From IMG/VR virus record IMGVR_UViG_3300049846_001558, positions 1-40,996 of that record: a stretch of 40,996 nucleotides of DNA; one strand, given 5' to 3'. Shown in pieces: positions 21,989 to 30,311 of the stretch. Source of the DNA: a virus. The position numbers and the translations under genes were made by a program. The notes under the pieces are model-generated. The model ran no database searches. It saw only the letters and a list, made by a program, of their open reading frames with translations, and was not told the DNA's origin. Positions within the stretch are counted from its first letter, which is position 1, and each line of letters opens with the position of its first letter.

Positions 21989-22017
21989 ACTATACGCGGT
22001 TACTGCAATTCTGTCAA
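21989..22017 (-). promoter_or_regulatory. Strong sigma70 promoter of the second tRNA array
   Basis: TTGACA (22012-22017), 17 bases, TATAGT (21989-21994). Transcription would begin near 21982 and pass through the hairpin and boxA-like element into tRNA-Glu. Confidence 0.75.
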
Positions 22018-22045
22018 CATCTTTTTTTTACCAAAAACACAAGTC

Positions 22046-22121
<76 letters not shown>

Positions 22122-22126
22122 ATCAT

Positions 22127-22156
22127 AAAAAAACCCTGGAGTTTTTAATTCCAGGG
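22127..22156 (-). terminator. Rho-independent terminator before tRNA-Gly(GCC)
   Basis: CCCTGGA and TCCAGGG pair over seven bases and are followed by seven T. It stands between a strong promoter and the tRNA array and is nearly identical in stem to the terminator at 6339-6373. Confidence 0.8.
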
Positions 22157-22182
22157 CCGTTGTCTTTGCTTTATGCAGAGGA

Positions 22183-22251
22183 CTACGACCCTAGAGAATC
22201 CTCTGTGGCTGGACCTGTATTACCTGGTAAATTTACAATATTCAACATCAT
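22183..22251 (-). CDS. Candidate leader peptide, 22 aa
   Basis: ATGATG starts five bases after the -10 box and encodes MMLNIVNLPGNTGPATEDSL then GS and a stop. The stop falls inside a CAGAGGA/TCCTCTG hairpin upstream of the terminator. As in the cassette at 6397-6516 there is no Shine-Dalgarno. A small non-coding RNA of about 120 bases is the alternative. Confidence 0.4.
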   Translation of the reverse strand: MMLNIVNLPGNTGPATEDSLGS

Positions 22252-22256
22252 AGTCT

Positions 22257-22286
22257 ATTATATATCCTCTTGAGGCCTTTTGTCAA
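22257..22286 (-). promoter_or_regulatory. Consensus sigma70 promoter of second attenuator cassette
   Basis: TTGACA (22281-22286), 18 bases, TATAAT (22257-22262): both hexamers match the consensus exactly. Confidence 0.8.
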
Positions 22287-22290
22287 CCTC

Positions 22291-23247
22291 TTATGGATTA
22301 TTTAGTGTCTCGCCTCTGAGTCTATTAAGCATTTCGTTGTACTCTACACAATGTTCTGCGTAATGCGAGGAATATTTCTCACTGAGGACCTGACGAATTG
22401 TATTGTCAAGCTGGACCATTCGCTCAAATCCTGTGTATTTTTTGCGAGTTAGAAAATCAGCGTCAGGATAGTGACTCTGATACAACTGTTGTTTGATGCT
22501 GGCGTTATTCAGTGGTTCATTAATTGCAATGTCTGTGCTCTGAACTAGCTTTTGTATCAGTGGATCTGACAGATAGGCCAACATCTGGTCTGGAGTGTAT
22601 TGGTGAAATCCTGCAGTTCCTTTGATACCTGTGAACATCCAAAATTTATGCCAGGAAACAATTAACTCTTTTTCTCTAAACCACCATTTGCCAAACTGTC
22701 TGTACATATAAGGTTCGCCCTGACCCAGTACAATATACCCATTGCCCAGCTGCTTGGCCGCCCACATAGAACAGGCCAGCTGACCACTGCGTGTTTGTGC
22801 AATGTCGGCAATTTCACGAACCTCATCAGAAGCAAAGAATTTAACTGGGTCAAGAACTAGATCTAATTTGTTAACTGAATATTGTTTGCAAAATCTGTCA
22901 GCAAATCTAGATTCGTGAAAGTTCCATGGTCGTTCTTCTGAGTTAGTTTTGTATTTTACCACAACAGCAGTAAACGGTACATCAGCATCGAGAAACGCTC
23001 TAGCAGCTACTTCTGAGTCAAGCCCGCCACTGAGTAAAAGGTAAATTGGTACACCCAGGCGCTCGGCTTCTTCCCAAATTTTTACGGCAGCATCAGCATT
23101 GGCCTGTTTTACAGTATAACTCGGATTTTCAGCAATGCCATAATCGCACATCCAGGTCTGCTTTGGGCTGGAACGATTGATGTACCATTGGTTATCGTAA
23201 CCAAATTTGAAATGATTCTTATGGGTAAAATCAGTGTGGAATTTCAT
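22291..23247 (-). CDS. PP-loop ATP pyrophosphatase, asparagine-synthase-like, 318 aa
   Basis: YLLLSGGLDSEVAAR holds SGGLDS at 73-78. The block GYIVLGQGEPYMYR and the C-terminal helices are like stand-alone asparagine-synthase-type PP-loop proteins, again without a glutaminase domain. The N-terminal part (FKFGYDNQWYINR) is rich in aromatics. Divergent from the plus-strand operon beginning at 23317. Substrate unknown. Confidence 0.8.
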   Translation of the reverse strand: MKFHTDFTHKNHFKFGYDNQWYINRSSPKQTWMCDYGIAENPSYTVKQANADAAVKIWEEAERLGVPIYLLLSGGLDSEVAARAFLDADVPFTAVVVKYKTNSEERPWNFHESRFADRFCKQYSVNKLDLVLDPVKFFASDEVREIADIAQTRSGQLACSMWAAKQLGNGYIVLGQGEPYMYRQFGKWWFREKELIVSWHKFWMFTGIKGTAGFHQYTPDQMLAYLSDPLIQKLVQSTDIAINEPLNNASIKQQLYQSHYPDADFLTRKKYTGFERMVQLDNTIRQVLSEKYSSHYAEHCVEYNEMLNRLRGETLNNP

Positions 23248-23316
23248 TATAAGTATAGTTATCTTAAAAATAACACTGGTGCGAAACCAAACTGTTGATG
23301 CAAATATAGGATTTAT

Positions 23317-24144
23317 ATGTCAGGTCATTTCCTTTGTGACTATTCAAAATTTTTAAAAGCATGGCATTATCGAAGTAATATGGAACTGGTGCCATTGACA
23401 CAGGTGTCTAGAGACATGGCCACCTCCACTGGATTTACAGTAGAATTTGATTTTTCTAGTGTGCCAGATCTTCCATTGATTGAGCTTGCTGCCACTTTAA
23501 TTAAACAGCTTCCAGAAAATTTTGTGTTTATCAATTCGAGATATGGATTGATCACAGAATCAGTTAAAAATTTTTGCAAGCAAGTGGGTCGCAATGACAT
23601 TGGCTTTGTAGAAATTGACGGGGATATTGATGCTACCTGGTGGGAACATGCCAAAGAAAATTATTTTGTCAATGATCCAGTTACTCTGCATGAAATGTCA
23701 ACCGCAGCAAGGCTATGTCAAGAAGGCCGTCAATGTGGAAGGATTGGTCATTTTATCGGATTTCATGATGTTGCCACTGCACTTAAAACCAGCACAGCAT
23801 TCCACGGTGCCACACCAAATTGGCAAATAGTATTTCCATACAATGAATTGCCAGTGCTGAGACAATATAAGGATTTACAGGAAAATTTTATTGCGCCAAA
23901 CTTTTCGTTGCTTTTGCTAAAAGCATTTTTAAAAGAAGTCAGACTTGACACCATGGCTCATGTGTATCGAATGTTTACTGTGAATAAATTTGGTCCAGTA
24001 GGGATCGCCATGCTGTTATCTCCTACCAGTTTACACGATCTGTCAACCTTGAGTGTAAACACGCCACCATTTTATCCAGGGCTGATTGTGAGAGACTTGC
24101 AGGGGTGTTATATTCCTCCTGCTATTATTTTTGAGGGGAACTAA
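23317..24144 (+). CDS. Unrecognised protein, 275 aa
   Basis: It starts MSGHFLCDYSKFLKAWHYRS with AGGA before the ATG. I recognise no family. The protein has mixed alpha/beta character (ENFVFINSRYGLITESVKNF, IGFVEIDGDIDATWWEH) and a Pro-rich C-terminus; no membrane segments. It is first in a four-gene plus-strand operon with a GNAT, another unknown and a PP-loop ATPase, with overlaps between the last three genes, so it probably acts in the same pathway. Confidence 0.75.
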   Translation: MSGHFLCDYSKFLKAWHYRSNMELVPLTQVSRDMATSTGFTVEFDFSSVPDLPLIELAATLIKQLPENFVFINSRYGLITESVKNFCKQVGRNDIGFVEIDGDIDATWWEHAKENYFVNDPVTLHEMSTAARLCQEGRQCGRIGHFIGFHDVATALKTSTAFHGATPNWQIVFPYNELPVLRQYKDLQENFIAPNFSLLLLKAFLKEVRLDTMAHVYRMFTVNKFGPVGIAMLLSPTSLHDLSTLSVNTPPFYPGLIVRDLQGCYIPPAIIFEGN

Positions 24145-24145
24145 G

Positions 24146-24589
24146 ATGGAAATTAGAGAAAGCAGTTATACCGAATGCTATGCGCTCATGAAAGAGCTAT
24201 GGCCCGATAAAGACCCTGTTCCTCCCATCGACAACACACTGGGGATGATAAAGTATTCAGGCGCCGATTATGCAAAAATGAAGCCTAAATTTATGATTGC
24301 TATCAATGATTCGGGTGTTCCTTTTGCCTGTACACATGCCTATGAAACAGGACCAGGCGAACTACGAATCAGAGGCACATATTGTAAGCCAAATTCTAGA
24401 GAAAGCGGAGTTGCAGCGCAGCTGGTGAATGGTGTTATCGATCTCTTTCCGCATTGCAATTATATCTACACCTTCCCCCGCTTTGGTGTAGAAGGGTTCT
24501 ATCAAAAAATTGGATTTACCATTGGCGAACATACTTGGCCCGACATCTACAAGGGCGTGAGATTTGCTTACAAGTATAGAGATGCTTGA
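24146..24589 (+). CDS. GNAT-family acetyltransferase, 147 aa
   Basis: It begins MEIRESSYTECYALMKELWP behind GAGGGGAAC. A central strand (FMIAINDSGVPFACTHAYET), ELRIRGTYCKPNSRESGVAAQLVNG in place of the acetyl-CoA loop, and VEGFYQKIGFTIGE at the end fit the GNAT fold. The stop overlaps the next ATG (TGATG). Acceptor unknown. Confidence 0.75.
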   Translation: MEIRESSYTECYALMKELWPDKDPVPPIDNTLGMIKYSGADYAKMKPKFMIAINDSGVPFACTHAYETGPGELRIRGTYCKPNSRESGVAAQLVNGVIDLFPHCNYIYTFPRFGVEGFYQKIGFTIGEHTWPDIYKGVRFAYKYRDA

Positions 24590-25257
24590 TGGCAAAGGAA
24601 AAGCGTAAAACACTTGAGTCAGGCCGCATCAAATATCCTGGATGCTTCCTCATTGACTTATCAACTCAGGCTGTGTTGTACGCCACTCCTTTGACTCCGC
24701 AGTTTGGTTTACCGGTTATAACTGAGTTGAGAAAAATTACCTTTAATTCAATTACAAGAACTGTACAATTTGATTCACCTGTAGCGAAGTTTGCCACTCC
24801 TTCCTTTACTCTCGAAAATCATCGCAAGTGGAAGGAGGATCGTTGGAACAGACAAGTTGATCTAATAGAAATCATTAATGACACAGAAGCACTTGTGGAT
24901 AAAAAGTTATTGGTAGCTGAAAAAGCGTCGGCTATAAAAAACATGCTGTTTACTTGTTATCTCATACTGGGTGAATATGCAATGGGTTATGGAGACATAG
25001 ACTACGACAGCGCAGTTGAATATGCCCTGACCAACGAAGAACTGCTTCAAGAATATGCTCTTGCCAATGGGTTAACTACGGAACAGGCCCTGCGAGAGTT
25101 AAATTTTGACTATCACGAAAGACAAACAAAAAAGTTTAGGATCTACTCGTATCAAAAAAAGTTTCTTGAGGAAATTAGAGTCGCGCAAACAATTAGAGAA
25201 GTTAAAACTATTAGACAAAGAATCCAAAATCACTTTTGGAAAAACGGATTTGTATGA
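24589..25257 (+). CDS. Unrecognised protein, 222 aa
   Basis: It starts MAKEKRKTLESGRIKYPGCF. The first half suggests beta strands (VITELRKITFNSITRTVQFDS); the second half is helical and charged, with a long basic C-terminal helix (KKFRIYSYQKKFLEEIRVAQ) ending in WKNGFV. No known motif. It overlaps both neighbours by ATGA/TGATG junctions, so its amount is coupled to the GNAT and the PP-loop enzyme. Confidence 0.7.
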   Translation: MAKEKRKTLESGRIKYPGCFLIDLSTQAVLYATPLTPQFGLPVITELRKITFNSITRTVQFDSPVAKFATPSFTLENHRKWKEDRWNRQVDLIEIINDTEALVDKKLLVAEKASAIKNMLFTCYLILGEYAMGYGDIDYDSAVEYALTNEELLQEYALANGLTTEQALRELNFDYHERQTKKFRIYSYQKKFLEEIRVAQTIREVKTIRQRIQNHFWKNGFV

Positions 25258-26354
25258 CACAGCAACTATACGCCTACCACTCCTCAAACTTCAAAGGCGA
25301 CAGCGAAGACATTCGCTTGTGGAAACTTTTGTACAGCTCTATACTGACAGCCAGCTCATCATATATTGATCGCACAGGTACCATTAACTTGCCAATCAAT
25401 GTAGGCTATCCTGAATCATTGGCTTTACCGGACTATGATGAAAAGTTTTCAATGTCATATGTTGAATGCTGCCAAGCCAGAGTCTCGGAACTATTACACC
25501 GCCAGGAAAAAATAGATGGTCCTATTAGGATCATGTACTCTGGTGGCATTGATTCTAGCCTAATACTTTCTAGCTTTATTGAACGACTAGGCATAGAGCA
25601 ATGTGGTCACCGAATTGAACTGGTGATGACTAATCTAAGCCGAGAAGAAAATCCCACAATGTGGGAAAAGTTTATCCGGCGAAGCAACATTAAACTAATC
25701 AATGCGTTTGACTTTGGTATAAAATTAGAAAAAAATGCAATACTAATTTCAGGTGAACTCAATGATCAGCTGTTTCATCCAGCCACCCAAACCTGTCCGC
25801 TATTGCATTGGACTAGCATGGAAGAATTGCTTAAACCGTGGTCAGAAGCAAAGTTGGTCGACTACTTTGTTTGGGCTAAACTAGAATTAAGCGATGCTGA
25901 ATTTTATGCTGATCTGTTGGCCAAGCTAGCTCGACGAGCCAAATTCGAAATCTCTAGCCTCTGGGACTTGTTTTGGTATTTGAACTTAACCGGAAAATGG
26001 ACATCTTGCTTTTTTCAAAATTTGCTTATGTTTAACTCAGGCGAAGTTGGCATTGACGCCGAGATCATGGAGCAAGGACGATTTGATCACTTTTACTCCA
26101 GCAAAGAGTTTCAGCTCTGGGCCATGGTTAACCGGGAACACAAACACAAAGGTACACCAGATTCTACCAAATGGTATCCTAGAAAACTAGTAGCTGACTT
26201 TATGCAAGATTCGGCATACGAACACAAGTCCAAGTATGGAAGCCTATATCACATTGTTAGAGCCAGACATGCTCATGTTGGTATGGATAACGATTTTAAT
26301 TTTGTTGGTGACTTAGATAGCTTTTATAATCCCAACAACTCTTTTAAAAAATGA
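25254..26354 (+). CDS. PP-loop ATP pyrophosphatase, asparagine-synthase-like, 366 aa
   Basis: RIMYSGGIDSSLILSSF carries SGGIDS at 96-101. ILISGELNDQLF is the second asparagine-synthase-like block. No glutaminase domain. The ATG overlaps the stop of the gene before it (ATGA). Last gene of the plus-strand operon. Substrate unknown; partners suggest that the adenylated product is also acetylated or handled by the two unknown proteins. Confidence 0.82.
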   Translation: MTQQLYAYHSSNFKGDSEDIRLWKLLYSSILTASSSYIDRTGTINLPINVGYPESLALPDYDEKFSMSYVECCQARVSELLHRQEKIDGPIRIMYSGGIDSSLILSSFIERLGIEQCGHRIELVMTNLSREENPTMWEKFIRRSNIKLINAFDFGIKLEKNAILISGELNDQLFHPATQTCPLLHWTSMEELLKPWSEAKLVDYFVWAKLELSDAEFYADLLAKLARRAKFEISSLWDLFWYLNLTGKWTSCFFQNLLMFNSGEVGIDAEIMEQGRFDHFYSSKEFQLWAMVNREHKHKGTPDSTKWYPRKLVADFMQDSAYEHKSKYGSLYHIVRARHAHVGMDNDFNFVGDLDSFYNPNNSFKK

Positions 26355-26373
26355 ATCCGGCGACGCCGGATTC
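26346..26373 (-). terminator. Terminator, minus strand
   Basis: GAATCCGGC-GAC-GCCGGATTC, nine pairs, followed on the minus strand by a run of six T. It ends the 103-residue gene transcript and lies at the 3' end of the converging PP-loop gene. Confidence 0.75.
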
Positions 26374-26402
26374 ACATTGGTCTAAGTTAAGTTAAAATTT
26401 AA

Positions 26403-26714
26403 TTAAACAGGATCAGCTTCTTCGTGTGTAGCACGAAGAGTCATGTTAATGCCATTCGCTGTATTATAAGTTTCACGTGCTGCTAAATTCTGCACTACCA
26501 CCGGATCTGCCTTGTACTCATTGAAAGCAGCTTCGCTGGCCCAGCGATTTACTACAATCAGTACTTTATCAACTGCATTGAATTCAGCAGTGGTATCCAG
26601 AAGCTTGTTTGTGCTTCTATAAGTGTTATTAATGTGCGATTGATAATCTGCTGGGAAGCTGTAAAAGGAGCCTTCCTCATCAGGTTTTCTAAAATGTTGA
26701 GTGATTACAAACAT
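26403..26714 (-). CDS. Small protein, possible ABM-like fold, 103 aa
   Basis: MFVITQHFRKPDEEGSFYSF followed by AVDKVLIVVNRWASEAAFNEYKADPVVVQN resembles the beta-alpha-beta pattern of antibiotic-biosynthesis-monooxygenase-like dimers, in which a W.S..AF..Y..DP segment is common. No catalytic residue can be named. TTGGAGAACAGCA precedes the ATG, and a CATAAATA late-type motif lies about 45 bases upstream. It has its own terminator. Confidence 0.7.
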   Translation of the reverse strand: MFVITQHFRKPDEEGSFYSFPADYQSHINNTYRSTNKLLDTTAEFNAVDKVLIVVNRWASEAAFNEYKADPVVVQNLAARETYNTANGINMTLRATHEEADPV

Positions 26715-26835
26715 TGCTGTTCTCCAAATTTATCTCACTAATATGAGACTGTTTCTATGAGTTATTTATGCTGAAGTGTAGTAACTAAATATCTTTGCTC
26801 AGCTACTTATCAAGATTTGGAGAAAAAGAAGCGTT

Positions 26836-27726
26836 ATGTCAAAAAAATACTATGTCAAAGATTGCCCAGACTCTAGCACCATAATAAAATGGCTGTATAG
26901 TCAAAGCGATTGGAAGGACGCTCAACGAGCTGTAAAGCCAGCTCGTGACTACAACAAGTTGCTTTGTTTTAACATTAAAGATTTTGACCCTCAAGTTCTC
27001 ACCAATGACATTTGGGAAGCTACTAAAATCTATGGAGAGCATGGCTGGATTTCCAGCGATGGAATCAGTGACTACTACACCGGTTTCAGCTTGGTACATA
27101 ATCCCAATCACGTTGACTCGCTAGATCAGCACTCAAGTACCCTAGGAACTGCTCTCAACAGCTTACTCAATGGTGGATTTTTTTATGGAGTTACAGTTGA
27201 GCACAAGGTCTTAAAAAATGGTTATTTTGATGGCTACGGGATGAATTCTCCTACCATGGCCAGTGGATTCAAAAGCATAGGTGAGCTAATGGCCAGAAGC
27301 AAGCGCACTCGCATACGCAGTAGACTAAGCATTATCCACGGAGATACTGCTTTTGATCAGCGCAGAAAAGAAGAAGGTGGCTGGCACAAGGATGAGCGCA
27401 TCTTTGAAAATATTAGAATTAACATTCCAATATTAACCAATCAAGATTATCTTTTTGAAATTGAAGGCAAGCCAGCTACGCATTTGCCTGTTGGACATGC
27501 ATACAGCTGGGATACACATATTCCACATAGAGTTTTTGCCAATGCACCGTCGGCGCACCCAAGGATTCATTTTGTATTGGGATTTAGCCCTTGGTGGGAT
27601 TACGATCCTGTTGACCAATGCTGGACACAAAATGAATTTTATGGCAAAAAGCATCCCTTTGATATGCTGGCCGACGGAGACATTTTTAGTGGACTTGAGT
27701 TAGATTCAACCAAGTTTATTCTCTAG
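26836..27726 (+). CDS. Fe(II)/2OG-dependent oxygenase, aspartyl hydroxylase-like, 296 aa
   Basis: GGWHKDERIFENIRINIPI (His184, Asp186) followed by THIPHRVFANAPSAHPRIHFVLGF (His231, Arg243) is a clear match to the aspartyl/asparaginyl beta-hydroxylase-type core. The N-terminal 150 residues are an extra, unrecognised domain. GGAG lies upstream of the ATG at a long distance. The 3' end overlaps the converging oxygenase gene by 21 bases. Substrate unknown. Confidence 0.85.
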   Translation: MSKKYYVKDCPDSSTIIKWLYSQSDWKDAQRAVKPARDYNKLLCFNIKDFDPQVLTNDIWEATKIYGEHGWISSDGISDYYTGFSLVHNPNHVDSLDQHSSTLGTALNSLLNGGFFYGVTVEHKVLKNGYFDGYGMNSPTMASGFKSIGELMARSKRTRIRSRLSIIHGDTAFDQRRKEEGGWHKDERIFENIRINIPILTNQDYLFEIEGKPATHLPVGHAYSWDTHIPHRVFANAPSAHPRIHFVLGFSPWWDYDPVDQCWTQNEFYGKKHPFDMLADGDIFSGLELDSTKFIL

Positions 27727-28251
27727 ACAATCTTTAAATTTATCACGACATTCTTTAAAAGAACCACTGCATCCCCAACTGGCAATAATCCTTGTTTCAG
27801 ATGCATTGGTTCTTTTCACATCATGAGCAACATCATTGCGAATTAGTGCTGGCCTTGTTAGAGAAAATCGATAAACTTCAACCATTTCACCTGAAACTCG
27901 GTAGTGTCGCTCATCTGGCTTGTAAGTTTTAACCCATTCAGTAACTGGTTCGTACCATATGGTATGACTAGTTTCATCACAGCCGCTAATGGGTATATTG
28001 AATGCAGCCAGGCGGTGACCATCAATGTGCAACGGTATATAACCGTTCTGCGGAGTATGATATATGTTCAACCAAGATCCAAGGAAGTCAAAATCTCTCA
28101 TTACAGATGACAAGTACAGATCTTGCGTTGCATCAATACGCACATAACCTTGCCGGACAAAGTCAGTTTCTAGTTTTTGCATAACTAGTTGCTGTATGTA
28201 GGCAAGGTCTAAAAAATCTGGGGTTTCGTAGACAAAATAGTTATCGATCAT
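27706..28251 (-). CDS. Fe(II)/2OG-dependent oxygenase-like protein, 181 aa
   Basis: PLHIDGHRLAAFNIPISG (His75, Asp77), distal His143 in DVAHDVKRT and Arg154 in ETRIIASWG form the site. TATAAATA (28257-28264) ends five bases before the ATG, with no Shine-Dalgarno. A compact member of the family, closest in layout to the protein at 11899. Substrate unknown. Confidence 0.82.
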   Translation of the reverse strand: MIDNYFVYETPDFLDLAYIQQLVMQKLETDFVRQGYVRIDATQDLYLSSVMRDFDFLGSWLNIYHTPQNGYIPLHIDGHRLAAFNIPISGCDETSHTIWYEPVTEWVKTYKPDERHYRVSGEMVEVYRFSLTRPALIRNDVAHDVKRTNASETRIIASWGCSGSFKECRDKFKDCLENKLG

Positions 28252-28273
28252 ACAGATATTTATAGGAGAAGAA

Positions 28274-29083
28274 ATGGACTATTCCTGGCGCAATTTAAAA
28301 AACATCTATGAACACTTGCTAAAGCTTGGTATGCTAAGTCCTCCTGAAGACATCATTGGAAGCTGGATGCTGTTTGGTAGTTTGCCTAAGATTAACAATT
28401 TTTTAGAGCTAGGTTCTTACATTGGCGGCGGCGTTGCTGCATTCAACGAAGCCTTGTATGAAACCGGGCATACTGATGTCAACTTTGTTGGTGTAGATCA
28501 TTTAGAATTCATTGGAGCAAAAACACAGGGGCGTAGTGGAGCCTGGTACACTGACCATTTTAACCGCTGCCTGACACCTGAAGAAATAAATCAGTTAGGA
28601 AAACTTGTTGCACCAGAAGAAGCTGCACAGTGGATCATTGAACGAACCAATCGCCTAACTAACAAGCAGTTGAATTTAACATGCCTGCTGTCAGAATCTG
28701 AACTAGGCAGCGAGCAGAGATTTGATATTATACATCATGATTATGGTGATGGGGTAGAAGAAAACCTAACAACCATGCGTCGGTGTGTTCCTTTGTTATC
28801 CAACAACGGTGTTTATATTGTAGATGATTGGTGTACTGGTGCGCCGCTTCGTACTTGGGCTACTGTTCTTGCCCAACAAGAGAATCTGTTATTCCCCTTT
28901 ATGTGGTGCAAGAACAAGGTGTTCTTTGCCAAATCTTCAGATGCAGCACAGGACATAGTAAAAAAGATATTGTCAAATCCAAATTGCAATCGCTTGCTGT
29001 TTAAGCCCATGCGCGGGTCTGATTATTTTGGAAAAGATTATGTTACTATTAGAATGCATTGGCAGGCTATGCAATGGGCATAA
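28274..29083 (+). CDS. Class I SAM-dependent methyltransferase-like protein, 269 aa
   Basis: FLELGSYIGGGVAAF (about 43-57) is motif I of the Rossmann fold, NFVGVDHLEF is motif II, and FDIIHHDYGDG with LLSNNGVYIVDDW correspond to the later strands. This resembles class I methyltransferases of the Methyltransf_24 type, which often act on sugars or small molecules. AGGAGA precedes the ATG. It overlaps the following oxygenase gene by ten bases, suggesting joint action. Acceptor unknown. Confidence 0.75.
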   Translation: MDYSWRNLKNIYEHLLKLGMLSPPEDIIGSWMLFGSLPKINNFLELGSYIGGGVAAFNEALYETGHTDVNFVGVDHLEFIGAKTQGRSGAWYTDHFNRCLTPEEINQLGKLVAPEEAAQWIIERTNRLTNKQLNLTCLLSESELGSEQRFDIIHHDYGDGVEENLTTMRRCVPLLSNNGVYIVDDWCTGAPLRTWATVLAQQENLLFPFMWCKNKVFFAKSSDAAQDIVKKILSNPNCNRLLFKPMRGSDYFGKDYVTIRMHWQAMQWA

Positions 29084-29646
29084 ACTATCAAGCCATTGAA
29101 TGCCCATGGGCTGTTGATGACAATGGACAGTTTGACTACCTATGGGAATTAACCGACGCAAAACATTTTGGATTTCCTACCAGCAAACTTTCAGCAAAGC
29201 TGTTTGAGTGGGCAGACTCAAAGAACCTGCACATAAGCTTTGCTGAAATATTTTATTTGCCTGCTCATTGTAGTGTGCGTAGAATACACACAGACTTAGA
29301 TCATATTACAGAGTCTTGTAGCAAGATAAATTTTATCATTGGGGGCGAGGATGCGCCAATGCAATGGTTCAGTTTGAAGGAAGGTGCCAAAGGCCACTTT
29401 GACATAAACAAAGCGCCTACTGTGTTAAACAAAAAGCAAGTGTCACCTTATCTCAGCTGGCCAAGAGAAGAATGTATTTTAATAGATGAGGCTGTTCTCA
29501 GTGGCGCCAATTTGATACATGCTGGTATACCGCATGTTGTGTTTACCAAAGAAAAACCTCGCATTGCAATTAGTGTGGTATTGCAATGCAAGGTTAATAG
29601 AACTAGACTAAGTTGCGAGGAAGTTTTACTTAGATTGAGAAACTAA
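29074..29646 (+). CDS. Fe(II)/2OG-dependent oxygenase-like protein, 190 aa
   Basis: RRIHTDLDH (His72, Asp74), KINFIIGG, then NLIHAGIPHVVF (His149 or His154) and Arg163 (KPRIAISVVLQ) form the site. The ATG lies inside the end of the methyltransferase gene. The 3' end overlaps a converging gene by 21 bases. Substrate unknown; the pairing suggests hydroxylation and methylation of one molecule. Confidence 0.78.
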   Translation: MGINYQAIECPWAVDDNGQFDYLWELTDAKHFGFPTSKLSAKLFEWADSKNLHISFAEIFYLPAHCSVRRIHTDLDHITESCSKINFIIGGEDAPMQWFSLKEGAKGHFDINKAPTVLNKKQVSPYLSWPREECILIDEAVLSGANLIHAGIPHVVFTKEKPRIAISVVLQCKVNRTRLSCEEVLLRLRN

Positions 29647-30093
29647 TTTACAAGTGGCTTCAAACTCATCATAAGCTGCTTTTACCATTGGATTTGACAG
29701 CAATTCTTGAGCTTGAGCAACCATTGCATTGACACCTGCTTCAGCAATTTCCCTGGCACTTGGCCAGGCCAGGTATCTTGCACCTTCACCAAACTCATGA
29801 ATGAGATTTTCCCAAGCTTGCTTTTGACTTGGAGTTAATGCTCGCTCTTGCTCGGACCTTTGCATATGAATTTCACTGGCTTTCATAACAGCTTGACTGA
29901 TTTCTTCCTCAGCTACTCGACCAGCCGCAATCATTGGTGCAAGCTTAGGATTAACATTGAACCTCCGCAGACTTCCACCTGGATAACATTGAACCAAGTG
30001 ATCGCCTTTGGGAAAGGCATCGCACAGTTGCGAGTCGTACTCACTTACCGGAACATATCGACGACCAACCTTTTTATAAAATACAGTTTTCAT
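29626..30093 (-). CDS. Hypothetical protein, 155 aa
   Basis: It starts MKTVFYKKVGRRYVPVSEYD at an ATG overlapping the stop of the upstream membrane protein gene (ATGA). FPKGDHLVQCYPGGSLRRFNVNP suggests an N-terminal beta domain; the remainder is helical (AVMKASEIHMQRSEQERALT, AKEIA-like repeats). Last gene of a minus-strand run starting at 31117. Function unknown. Confidence 0.75.
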   Translation of the reverse strand: MKTVFYKKVGRRYVPVSEYDSQLCDAFPKGDHLVQCYPGGSLRRFNVNPKLAPMIAAGRVAEEEISQAVMKASEIHMQRSEQERALTPSQKQAWENLIHEFGEGARYLAWPSAREIAEAGVNAMVAQAQELLSNPMVKAAYDEFEATCKLVSQSK

Positions 30094-30311
30094 TTTTCTT
30101 CGCTGGCTTGAGCAGGTGCTATAGGGTTCCACCTGGTGTTGGCATACTGTTTCCTACATTCTTCCTTGGCCTTTAGTGGAAAGTCAGGACTAATCTCTGC
30201 TATCCTGCAGTCGTATACTCTATAGCTAGGCATTGGAATTGTAAACAACATATACACGCAAACACACAATGCTGTGATTGCACCACACAGTTCCCAATTA
30301 ATTTTACTCAT
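30090..30311 (-). CDS. Small membrane-anchored protein, 73 aa
   Basis: It starts MSKINWELCGAITALCVCVYMLF: one N-terminal membrane helix (about 8-26), then a periplasmic-type Cys-containing domain (YDCRIAEISPDFPLKAKEECRKQY). Overlaps both neighbouring genes. Function unknown. Confidence 0.7.
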   Translation of the reverse strand: MSKINWELCGAITALCVCVYMLFTIPMPSYRVYDCRIAEISPDFPLKAKEECRKQYANTRWNPIAPAQASEEK

